Source: Alphaproteobacteria bacterium
Lineage (GTDB): Bacteria > Pseudomonadota > Alphaproteobacteria > Sphingomonadales > SMXR01
Length of the DNA stretch: 8,334 nt
Direction: 5' to 3'
NCBI GenBank assembly: GCA_004356215.1
Contig: SMXR01000043.1
Coordinates: forward strand, 1 to 8,334
Shown here: piece after piece, positions 1 through 5,881 of the stretch
Layout of the letters: the number at the start of each line of letters is the position of its first letter
Numbering within the stretch: the stretch's first letter is position 1
Translations under genes and position numbers: made by a program
The notes under the pieces: model-generated
Told to the model about the DNA's origin: nothing
The model's input: the letters and a program-made list of their open reading frames with translations, nothing else
Databases searched by the model: none

Positions 1-279
1 AATAACCACACCAACTTCGGGGCGCGGGCCGGTGACAATAACGTCAGCAGCAGGAAACCCGGCATCGGTCAGGCGTTTTGCCATGGCGTCCGCGATGATC
101 ACGCTTGAGCCAGAGCCGTCATCCACCGTCTTCATGGCAATCACTTCGGCTAATATTTCACGCGCCAGGTCGCGGTAGGGTTTGGGCGCCTTGGTTTCGT
201 CGCAAGCGGCGACAAGGAAAGACAACCCGAAAATAATGAGTAGCGTTTTGAACACCCTTGAATTTAATGCGTATCCCAT
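1..279 (-). CDS. M20-family metallopeptidase, predicted lipoprotein (N-terminal 93 residues; cut by left edge)
   Basis: Reading from ATG at 279 the frame stays open to base 1, giving 93 residues with no stop, so this is the 5' part of a longer gene. Residues 1-26 form a lipoprotein signal: a short n-region (Arg8, Lys11), a hydrophobic core (about 13-25) and a lipobox ending Val-Ala-Ala-Cys26. Asp27 follows the Cys; in E. coli an Asp there favours inner-membrane retention, but that rule is uncertain for other groups. After the signal, 'ARE.LAEVIAMKTVDDGSGS' and 'DAMAKRLTDAGFPAADV' resemble the first helix and strand of M20/M25/M40 zinc dipeptidases and carboxypeptidases. The metal ligands (HxD and beyond) would lie outside the window, so activity cannot be judged. 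A ribosome binding site (AGGAAA) sits about 7 bases upstream. It is on the same strand as the SDR gene, 80 bp away. The family call rests on N-terminal resemblance only. Confidence 0.72.
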   Translation of the reverse strand, partial: MGYALNSRVFKTLLIIFGLSFLVAACDETKAPKPYRDLAREILAEVIAMKTVDDGSGSSVIIADAMAKRLTDAGFPAADVIVTGPRPEVGVVI

Positions 280-359
280 AACTATTTCCTATTTTTTCCC
301 CTGGGTTAAGCTCTGGTTTTAGCTGCCGGGTAGGATAACACAAGGGGAATTTTGATCCT

Positions 360-1064
360 CTAGAAAGGGTGGGTCTCGCCCTGGAAATTCCTGAAAGTTC
401 CTGAGGAGCTGATATCCATTTTTTCAATTTGGAGTTTAAGGCCTGCGGCGCTTTCCGCAATGCTGACCGGAGCATCGGGGCCGCCCATGTCGGTCCGAAC
501 CCAGCCCGGATGCAGGACGGCAACCATAATGCCCCTTTCCTTTAGCCCAAACGAAAGGGTGCGCATAATCGCATTGACCGCGCTTTTTGAGGTCCGGTAA
601 GCAACAAATCCGTCCTCCATGGTCTCGATGCTACCCATATTAGAGGTAATAGTGATGAGCTTTTTTTGCTCCCCCAGTTCCAGATTAGGGAGAAGCGCTT
701 CTGTGACCTTCAGCGGGGCGATGGTGTTAACTTCCAGCGTGTGGCGAAAGCCGTCGTAATCCATATCCCCAAGGGTTTGCCCAGCCCCGCCATTTTCGAA
801 TGTCGGGCTGCCGAGGATGCCAGCGTTGTTTATCAAAACGTCAATTGCCCGGCCTTTCAGTTTTTCAGCCAGGACATCGATACCTGGATGGTCGGTAACA
901 TCGAGGGGAAAAATTTCGAGATTTTCCTGGTCCAGCGCCCTGAGGCCATCGGCTGCCCCGGGGTTGCGGCAGGTGGCGATGACCTGCCAGCCATCGCCCA
1001 GATAAGCTTTAACCAATCCGAAACCGATGCCACGATTTGCTCCGGTAATCAGTACGTTGGGCAT
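360..1064 (-). CDS. SDR family oxidoreductase, C-factor (CsgA)-like
   Basis: This is a 234-residue short-chain dehydrogenase/reductase, a typical length for the family, predicted to be cytoplasmic. The Rossmann-fold nucleotide motif TGANRGIG is at residues 7-14, the Asp of the adenine-pocket loop near 55 (LDVTD), NNAG at 79-82 and the structural Asn at 113 (EVN). The active-site Tyr156 and Lys160 (YRTSK) are present; the catalytic Ser is Ser141 or Ser145 in TSNMGS. The segment HPGWVRTDMGG (185-195) is characteristic of the C-factor/sniffer-type carbonyl reductase branch rather than fatty-acid FabG. Arg11 and Arg33 suggest NADP(H), but this is inference; the substrate is unknown. It starts 3 bp after the stop of the dienelactone hydrolase gene with GAAGGA about 8 bases upstream, so the two are surely co-transcribed and perhaps translationally coupled. 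This suggests the reductase acts on a carbonyl made or released by the hydrolase. Confidence 0.9.
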   Translation of the reverse strand: MPNVLITGANRGIGFGLVKAYLGDGWQVIATCRNPGAADGLRALDQENLEIFPLDVTDHPGIDVLAEKLKGRAIDVLINNAGILGSPTFENGGAGQTLGDMDYDGFRHTLEVNTIAPLKVTEALLPNLELGEQKKLITITSNMGSIETMEDGFVAYRTSKSAVNAIMRTLSFGLKERGIMVAVLHPGWVRTDMGGPDAPVSIAESAAGLKLQIEKMDISSSGTFRNFQGETHPF

Positions 1065-1067
1065 CGC

Positions 1068-2297
1068 TTAATCCTTCCCTTCGCTGGTCTTCCAGCGTTT
1101 CATCAAGGTGTTTGCGGGCTGGGTTTCATCCAGTGCCTTCCTGGCGGTCGCAGCTCCGGCCACCGGCAGGGTGGCCGGGTCCAGAAGTCCAATCTGCACC
1201 AGCACCGAGGCCTGGTCCCAATAAATATGTTCATGATAAAGTTTATCACCGCGGAAACAGACAATCACTATGGTTGGTACCTCGATCTTTTTCCCGGTCG
1301 GCGGGATGCCCGGCAGCATCCAGTCAATCTCGACATCATGGGTGCACGTTAAAATAAATTCATCGACCAGCCGGTCGGCCCCAACGGTGCGCGAAATCGG
1401 GGTCATGGCGATGTCCGCCGGCAAGGTGGGAATGAAATGGTTTTTGTAAAACCGGTGTAATTCTTTCTCCCCGACGCCGCCGGTCATGGTCGGCATGTGG
1501 TTGACGTAACAATCCTTGACCATGGTTTTCATGGTGGCACCAGCATCGCGGTCTTCAAACTCGGCCTTGGTGTGCATATCCCACAGCGCTTCCAGGTCGT
1601 AATTTGGTCCCATCACCGCTTTCAGAGCGGCCAAGGTGCGGCTGTGGGCGACCCAGGCTGAGGGGCGGTGGTAATGGTCTTCCCCCTCGCGGGCAAAGGC
1701 GTGATCAACCCCGGGGTAAAGGTAGGTGGTGATGTGGTCATGGCCCGCCAGGGATTTTTCAATCGAGGCATAGGCTTGTTTCGAAACAAACTGGTCATTT
1801 TCGGCAAAATGCAACACCGTCGGGCAGGTGATATTTTTGGCCTCGTCCAGCCTGCCTTCAATGCCAACACCGTAATATCCCACCGCCGCATCACAGTCGG
1901 TCCGGGCAGCAGCGAGGTACGCCAATAATCCGCCCAGGCAAAAGCCGAGTACCCCGACCTTGCCGGTGCATTCCGGGGCCGCCCTTAAGGCATTGATCGC
2001 CGCCTGAATGTCCCCGGTGCCGGCATCCGGATCAAAGTTGCCAAAATGACCAAAGGCCTTTTGCATGTCGGCGTCCGAATAGCCGAGATCGATACCGTGT
2101 TCAATGCGCCAAAACAGGTCGGGCACCAAAACCACATAGCCCTCTTCGGCATATTTGTCGGCCACCGCTTTCATGACATGATTGATCCCAAAAATTTCCT
2201 GGGCAATAACCAGCCCGGGGCCGCTGCCCGCCGCCGGCAACGCCAGGTAACCGGAAAATTCTCCATCGTCGCATTGAATGGACAAGGTTTTGGTCAT
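1068..2297 (-). CDS. Dienelactone hydrolase fused to a C-terminal NTF2/SnoaL-like domain
   Basis: This 409-residue protein is much longer than a plain dienelactone hydrolase (about 235). Residues 1 to about 230 are an alpha/beta-hydrolase of the carboxymethylenebutenolidase family. The nucleophile Cys120 lies in GFCLGG, with Asp168 (ENDQF) and His199 (GVDHAF); the spacings of 48 and 31 residues equal those of the Cys123-Asp171-His202 triad of Pseudomonas dienelactone hydrolase. Glu34 (AQEIFG) and Arg203 also match family positions. Residues about 234-393 form an NTF2-like domain (VNHMPTMTGG, THDVEIDWMLPG, HEHIYWDQAS) of the kind found in ester-cyclase-like proteins, sometimes fused as here. 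No signal peptide is seen, so it is probably cytoplasmic. The true substrate need not be a dienelactone, as no chlorocatechol-pathway gene is nearby. AGGGG precedes the ATG by about 8 bases. It lies 32 bp downstream of the coiled-coil gene and 3 bp upstream of the SDR gene. Confidence 0.92.
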   Translation of the reverse strand: MTKTLSIQCDDGEFSGYLALPAAGSGPGLVIAQEIFGINHVMKAVADKYAEEGYVVLVPDLFWRIEHGIDLGYSDADMQKAFGHFGNFDPDAGTGDIQAAINALRAAPECTGKVGVLGFCLGGLLAYLAAARTDCDAAVGYYGVGIEGRLDEAKNITCPTVLHFAENDQFVSKQAYASIEKSLAGHDHITTYLYPGVDHAFAREGEDHYHRPSAWVAHSRTLAALKAVMGPNYDLEALWDMHTKAEFEDRDAGATMKTMVKDCYVNHMPTMTGGVGEKELHRFYKNHFIPTLPADIAMTPISRTVGADRLVDEFILTCTHDVEIDWMLPGIPPTGKKIEVPTIVIVCFRGDKLYHEHIYWDQASVLVQIGLLDPATLPVAGAATARKALDETQPANTLMKRWKTSEGKD

Positions 2298-2329
2298 GAT
2301 AAACCCCTTTGCTTAATTTTAATTTTTGG

Positions 2330-3004
2330 CTAGCCCCAAACAGATGTCATACAGGAATACATGTCTTCCAGGTCATCTTCCAGGGTACACTGGCGCACCG
2401 TTTCGGAAAATCCATTCTGGGTCACATTGGTCGCCAGTTCATAGATTTGCACTTGAATGTCACGGATCATCTGATCCTGGGATTTATACTGTTCAATCAA
2501 GTGGGAAGCTGCTTCAAACCGGGTGGTCTCTTCCTGGTTAAGGGCCTTGACCTTTTGGTTATAAGTGGCGTGGGCGGCTTCGATGTTTTCGGCCAGGGCG
2601 TCGAGGCGGGTCTTTTGGATATCGAGGTTTTGTTTCAAATCCAGACATTGGGTATAGGGTTCTTCAGGCAGCTTCCCCTGCTGGCAGTTGGTATTGTAGG
2701 CGCCGGCCTGGCGGTTATGGTTTGCGGCGTCGTCATCATAGCCCTTGGTCTGGGTATCCAGCCGGGTGCTTTCTTCGCGCAGCGCGGCGCCCAATGCCCG
2801 GTTGGTCTCGGCAACTTCAGAATTCCGCCGCAAGATGGTTTCGGTTTCCTGCAGGGCTGTGATATTTTCCCTAAGCAGCACCAACAGCTGCGGGGCTGTC
2901 ATCCGATCAATCACCTGGGCCCCTGCCGGGGTGGAAAAACCTGCGGAAAACCCCACGGCATATACCAATGCGATCAACCCTAAAATCCTTGTGATTAGCT
3001 TCAA
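2330..3004 (-). CDS. Exported coiled-coil protein with four cysteines, function unknown
   Basis: I do not recognise this 224-residue protein. Residues 1-29 look like a Sec signal peptide (Lys2, Arg6, hydrophobic 7-23, then TPAGA before Gln30, a good signal peptidase I site), so the mature protein should be periplasmic or secreted. Residues about 38-105 and 120-195 are rich in Glu, Gln, Ala, Leu, Lys and Arg with heptad-like spacing, suggesting two long helices separated by a Gly/Pro/Asn-containing hinge (about 101-117). Cysteines occur at 107, 120, 206 and 218, two around the hinge and two near the C-terminus, which would suit disulfides in the periplasm. The start is TTG: no ATG or GTG lies in frame between it and the upstream stop, GGGAG lies 9 bases before it, and the signal peptide begins right there. 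The gene sits 78 bp after the Tyr-rich lipoprotein and 32 bp before the dienelactone hydrolase. It is real by composition and signal peptide, with function open. Confidence 0.75.
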   Translation of the reverse strand: MKLITRILGLIALVYAVGFSAGFSTPAGAQVIDRMTAPQLLVLLRENITALQETETILRRNSEVAETNRALGAALREESTRLDTQTKGYDDDAANHNRQAGAYNTNCQQGKLPEEPYTQCLDLKQNLDIQKTRLDALAENIEAAHATYNQKVKALNQEETTRFEAASHLIEQYKSQDQMIRDIQVQIYELATNVTQNGFSETVRQCTLEDDLEDMYSCMTSVWG

Positions 3005-3082
3005 AACCTTATGCTCCCATGCTTGGTCAGCACGTTACATAGCACAGGATAATGCCCTTAAAAAGATTGAAATTCGGAAAGC

Positions 3083-4291
3083 CTATTTGCGCTTCTCTTT
3101 CTTTGTACTCTTGCCTTTGCGCTCATTATTGCGGGAAGCAGGTTTTGCCCGGCGTGAACTGGACGCTTTGGATTTCTGGCTCTTGCTACTTTTGGCGGCA
3201 GGCTTTGAAGACTTGCTGGAGGCGGCTTGTTCCTGGTTGCCTGAATTCTGACCGCGAGCGGACTTTGCCTGGCTTGGCGAGGGTTTTGGGGTCGACACCC
3301 TGGTTTCGGCCGGGCGGCTTTGCCGGCGTGATGACTGAGCCTGGGTAATAGTGGAAGAATTACCCCGGATCACGGTGACCGGCATTCGCGAAGAAGAATT
3401 TTCGCTGGAAGAGTAGAAACTGGAAGAGTTGAAAGAAGTGAGCGCGGGGGTTTCCGACAGTTTCTTCTTTTCACTACTTTTGGGCCGGCTTGACGACCTT
3501 TCTTTTATGCGTGGTACTGAGGCTTTGGGCGGGCTTGAACGCCGTGGGGAAGATTTAACAACTGCCCCGGAATTTGTCGCCGGCCGGTTAATCACCTTGG
3601 TTGAGCTAGGTATTACCGCCTGCCGTCCCTGGCCTTGACCACTCATGTTCCGGTTGCCGAAAAAATGAAATCTGTCGCGGTTGCCCGGCACCAGTACGAC
3701 CTGGTTTTGCGTGCGCTCTAATGAGCTAAAGGTATTTCCGCTTTCCGGGGCGGTAAAGCTATCGCGCTCACGCTCGCGATTCTGGTCGCGGTCGCGGTCA
3801 CCATTTCTGTCGCCGTCGTGGCCGCCATCACCGGAATGATCGCGTCTGTGGTGTTTGCCACCGCGGTAACTGGCGTGGTGCGTGTTGTGATAAAAGTTAT
3901 AAAAAAACACCGACGGGTAATAGCTGTAATAGCCATAATGCGACCCGTAAAAAATATGCGGGTGGTAATGGGAATAATAGTAATACCCGCCATAAGTGGT
4001 GTAGTGATAATACTCTGACCCAGCATCGTAATAAAAACAGTTGCCGTCTATGTCATAGTAATAATAATTACCGTAATCATCATAATAATAGGTATTGCCA
4101 TACTCATCGGTATAATCATACGACCCGTACGGGCCGGCGTTGATCGAGCCGTAATGGGCGCAATAAATAGGATCGGCATAGGTATAATAGGAGTTATAGC
4201 CCCCGCCATCATAGGCACAGGCGCCGAGAAAAAAAGACGCACCAGCAATAATAAGCGGGATTTTCAGTTTACGTTTGAGCGCATGAGGCAT
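3083..4291 (-). CDS. Tyrosine-rich lipoprotein with basic Ser/Lys/Arg-rich tail, function unknown
   Basis: This 402-residue protein belongs to no family I recognise. Residues 1-25 are a lipoprotein signal (Lys/Arg n-region, hydrophobic core 11-22, lipobox Leu-Gly-Ala-Cys25); Ala26 next to the Cys is compatible with outer-membrane sorting. Residues 27-142 contain 39 tyrosines (about a third) with Gly, Asp, Asn and His, including three 9-residue repeats at 62-88. Only one further Tyr (293) occurs after 142. Residues 143-178 are His/Asp/Gly then alternating Arg-Asp and Arg-Glu. From about 240 to 402 the chain is Ser/Pro/Lys/Arg-rich, looks disordered and ends in a strongly basic stretch. Cysteines are only at 25, 44 and 85. 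Its start is secured by AGGAG six bases before the ATG. It lies between a membrane protein (98 bp) and the exported coiled-coil protein (78 bp). The composition suggests a surface-anchored structural, adhesive or cell-wall- or polyanion-binding role, which is inference. The consistent signal peptide and ribosome binding site argue against a chance frame. Confidence 0.82.
   Translation of the reverse strand: MPHALKRKLKIPLIIAGASFFLGACAYDGGGYNSYYTYADPIYCAHYGSINAGPYGSYDYTDEYGNTYYYDDYGNYYYYDIDGNCFYYDAGSEYYHYTTYGGYYYYSHYHPHIFYGSHYGYYSYYPSVFFYNFYHNTHHASYRGGKHHRRDHSGDGGHDGDRNGDRDRDQNRERERDSFTAPESGNTFSSLERTQNQVVLVPGNRDRFHFFGNRNMSGQGQGRQAVIPSSTKVINRPATNSGAVVKSSPRRSSPPKASVPRIKERSSSRPKSSEKKKLSETPALTSFNSSSFYSSSENSSSRMPVTVIRGNSSTITQAQSSRRQSRPAETRVSTPKPSPSQAKSARGQNSGNQEQAASSKSSKPAAKSSKSQKSKASSSRRAKPASRNNERKGKSTKKEKRK
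4028..4108 (-). repeat. Three tandem 27-bp units coding 9-residue repeats
   Basis: Within the Tyr-rich lipoprotein, residues 62-70, 71-79 and 80-88 read DEYGNTYYY, DDYGNYYYY and DIDGNCFYY, with a further Asp at 89. The pattern is Asp-x-(Tyr/Asp)-Gly-Asn-x-(Tyr/Phe)-Tyr-Tyr with a strict 9-residue period. Gly-Asn and the last two Tyr are invariant. The third unit carries an Asp-x-Asp-Gly-Asn string of the type used in calcium-binding loops, but no full calcium-binding motif is present. The repeat is visible in protein more than in DNA, because codons differ between units, which suggests an old duplication kept by selection on the protein. Confidence 0.75.
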
Positions 4292-4389
4292 TACGATCTC
4301 CTAAAGGGTCGGGGGCAAATAGCCCATTGGTTCCTTACCATATACCAGGGACCACCTGAACTGGCGATGAATGAAAACAGAGAATTAAA

Positions 4390-5064
4390 CTAATGCATTG
4401 TTGCCTCGCCGACGGGTCCGGCGAGTAATTTTTTCGACAACTCGTGGGCTTTTTTGGCGAACCATTCACCCTCGCCCATCACCCCTTTGGCCTCGCCATA
4501 AAGCAGCATATGGGCGTAATTTTGCATCGCCAGGATATGGACCGGCCTGACCTCGGCGCCGCGTTTCAGGCAATCTTCGGCTACGGTCCGGTAAACCTCG
4601 GCGGCAATCATCAGGGCCGCCAGTTCTTTGCCATATTCGCTCCGGCATTTTCCGGCAAATTCCATGGCGCCCTCGAGGCCAAGGGTAGCGGCATAATCAA
4701 TCGCGGTCGCCCAGGAATAGCGAATGGCATAAATGCGCCGGGCATAATAAAAAATCACCGCCGGAAACAGCAAGGTAAGAAAAGCGTAATCGTTGTCCAG
4801 CTTATCAAATCCCCGGTAAAGGCCGAAAAGGGTCACCAGGATCACCAGCGCGCTGACCAATAGAAAGTTACGATCCACGGTTTGCAGCCACGGCCCGGCC
4901 TTGATGACCACGCCCAGGATCAACCCGACGCTGAGGATATTAAGGCCCAGGAACATTTCCCCGGTTGGCAGCAAAAAAAGCAAAAGCGCCGAGACCGACA
5001 GCATCCCCAGGCCCCAAAGCCACGGCGGCGGCCCGGAAAGTTTTGGAAAATCCTTTAAAATCAT
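4390..5064 (-). CDS. Four-helix membrane protein with C-terminal cytosolic helical domain, function unknown
   Basis: I do not recognise this 224-residue protein. Four hydrophobic segments are visible at about residues 16-33, 36-54, 66-83 and 92-108. The last ends in Tyr-Tyr-Ala-Arg-Arg, which by the positive-inside rule puts the C-terminal part in the cytoplasm. Residues about 115-215 are soluble and helical, rich in Ala, Glu, Leu and Met, with Cys140 and Cys165. The start ATG at 5064 is preceded by AGGG about 9 bases upstream. The gene faces away from the plus-strand membrane gene at 5180 across a 115-bp spacer, so the two may share a control region. Its 3' end overlaps a hairpin with a T-run on the other strand. 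No enzymatic motif is seen. It is confidently a gene, with function unassigned. Confidence 0.75.
   Translation of the reverse strand: MILKDFPKLSGPPPWLWGLGMLSVSALLLFLLPTGEMFLGLNILSVGLILGVVIKAGPWLQTVDRNFLLVSALVILVTLFGLYRGFDKLDNDYAFLTLLFPAVIFYYARRIYAIRYSWATAIDYAATLGLEGAMEFAGKCRSEYGKELAALMIAAEVYRTVAEDCLKRGAEVRPVHILAMQNYAHMLLYGEAKGVMGEGEWFAKKAHELSKKLLAGPVGEATMH
4405..4434 (+). terminator. Possible plus-strand intrinsic terminator inside the 3' end of the 4390-5064 gene
   Basis: A perfect 7-bp GC-rich stem, CTCGCCG (4405-4411) with CGGCGAG (4419-4425) and a 7-base loop, is followed on the plus strand by TAATTTTTT (4426-4434). It has the form of a rho-independent terminator, but only for transcription running rightward, antisense to the minus-strand gene that codes through it. 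No plus-strand gene lies to its left. It may stop antisense transcription or be a by-product of codons for the C-terminal residues. Confidence 0.3.
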
Positions 5065-5179
5065 GTGTTAGCGCCCTTTATGTAAAAAATAACAGTCCCT
5101 TAAGGAAATTACGCTAAAAATCATGTAAAAGTATATTGTAAACGCTCGATTATTTGAAAAATTTACCTGGAGGCCAGCC
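5065..5179. promoter_or_regulatory. Divergent AT-rich spacer, probably promoters for both flanking genes
   Basis: These 115 bases separate two divergently oriented membrane-protein genes, so at least one promoter per direction is expected here. On the plus strand TATATT (5132-5137) is one base from the -10 consensus, but the hexamer 17 bases upstream (TTACGC, 5109-5114) is a poor -35. On the minus strand TTTACA (in the 5136-5141 area) is close to a -35 but lacks a good -10 partner. No clear operator palindrome was found. The region is very AT-rich compared with the genes around it. The assignment comes mainly from gene orientation. Confidence 0.4.
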
Positions 5180-5881
5180 ATGTCCCTGTTTACCGCTTAT
5201 CGCCCATTCGAGGAACGCGGCGGCCAGCTTTATTTTCACCGCGCCAAAAGCGGGCCGACCTATGAAATTACAGGCGAAGAAAAAGCCTCAATTGCGCTGG
5301 TAATGAAAAAACTGCGGAAAAATATGTTTATAATTATCGGTGGTTTTGCCCTGATGTTTGTCGTCATTATTTTTCTGCTGCCGCTAATCCTGAACCTGAA
5401 CCCCCAAATGGCTTTCATTGTTGCCGGGTTGATGCTGGGTATCGGGGTTGTCCCGTTTTTACTCATGGTCAAATTGCACCTGACGCATCAGAAAAAAATC
5501 CGCGGCATTCTCGGTGACCGCCGGGCGATAAGCCCTGAGGCGATGCAACAAACGGCACCGGCGGGGGCGTCATCAACCGCAGCCAAACCCCCACCCTCTC
5601 CCGAGGCCGCCAAAGCACAAACCACCCAGCAAGCAACCAGAGGAATGAGTGTTGGCAAGCTGGGCGCGATTTTCCTGCTGGGGATAGCCATCACCACCGT
5701 TGGCGCGGTGATGTTGTTTGGCGGTGAGGAAATGGAATTCAGGCGCCAGTTGATCTGGTGGTTGAATATAGTGACCGGGGCGCTTCTGACCGGGCTTGGG
5801 GTCTATGGCCTGATCATCAGGCAAAAACCCCCGATCAGCCCTTTGCCAACCCCGCGTGGTGATCAAAGTGATCGGCCATAA
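5180..5881 (+). CDS. Four-helix membrane protein with Pro/Ala-rich central linker, function unknown
   Basis: This is the only plus-strand gene supported here, 233 residues and not recognised. A soluble N-terminal segment of about 48 residues precedes two transmembrane helices (about 49-71 and 77-98). A basic patch (His-Gln-Lys-Lys-Ile-Arg) and a low-complexity linker rich in Pro, Ala, Thr and Gln (about 120-155) follow, then two more helices (about 160-180 and 191-212) and a Pro-rich tail. The two halves, each a helical hairpin, may sit in the inner membrane with the linker in the cytoplasm; this is inference. The start is strongly supported by GGAGG six bases before the ATG. The last 47 bases overlap the 3' end of fghA on the other strand, and the encoded Pro-rich tail coincides with that gene's predicted terminator. 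It diverges from the membrane gene at 4390-5064, which also has four helices, but no sequence likeness was apparent. Confidence 0.78.
   Translation: MSLFTAYRPFEERGGQLYFHRAKSGPTYEITGEEKASIALVMKKLRKNMFIIIGGFALMFVVIIFLLPLILNLNPQMAFIVAGLMLGIGVVPFLLMVKLHLTHQKKIRGILGDRRAISPEAMQQTAPAGASSTAAKPPPSPEAAKAQTTQQATRGMSVGKLGAIFLLGIAITTVGAVMLFGGEEMEFRRQLIWWLNIVTGALLTGLGVYGLIIRQKPPISPLPTPRGDQSDRP
5823..5875 (-). terminator. Predicted intrinsic terminator of the oxygenase-frmA-fghA operon
   Basis: On the minus strand the arm at 5875-5864 (CCGATCACTTTG) can pair with 5845-5841 (CAAAG) and 5837-5831 (TGATCGG), giving a 12-bp stem with a 3-base bulge (5840-5838) and an 18-base loop. It is followed by GGG and five Ts (5827-5823). 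The T-run is on the minus-strand side only, so it would end transcripts coming from fghA. The fghA stop codon TGA is itself part of the 3' arm. The same bases encode the tail of the plus-strand gene. The long loop and the G-triplet before the Ts make it less than ideal. Confidence 0.42.

Noticed and set aside
280..359. Regulatory or terminator element between the SDR and M20 genes
   Set aside because: Only a ribosome binding site for the M20 gene is visible. No hairpin with a T-run or convincing promoter was found.
666..1352. Plus-strand open frame of 228 codons across the SDR and hydrolase genes
   Set aside because: It lies antisense to two genes with full catalytic motifs and shows no recognisable domain.
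2309..2983. Long plus-strand open frame (224 codons) mirroring the coiled-coil gene
   Set aside because: The translation is a Gly/Phe/Leu-rich hydrophobic mix typical of the opposite strand of a Glu/Gln/Lys-rich helical gene. The minus strand has a signal peptide and ribosome binding site, and the plus frame would overlap the dienelactone hydrolase start.
3005..3082. Terminator between the Tyr-rich lipoprotein and coiled-coil genes (minus-strand CTTTTT near 3059-3065)
   Set aside because: No stable stem precedes the T-run.
3718..4248. Ile/Met/Thr-rich open frames in other frames and strands over the Tyr-rich region
   Set aside because: These arise from reading the repetitive Tyr/Asp/His codons out of frame or in antisense, and they lack ribosome binding sites.
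4292..4389. Promoter or hairpin operator upstream of the Tyr-rich lipoprotein (GGTTCC...GGGACC around 4330-4354)
   Set aside because: The inverted repeat is imperfect and short, and no -35/-10 pair with acceptable spacing was found.
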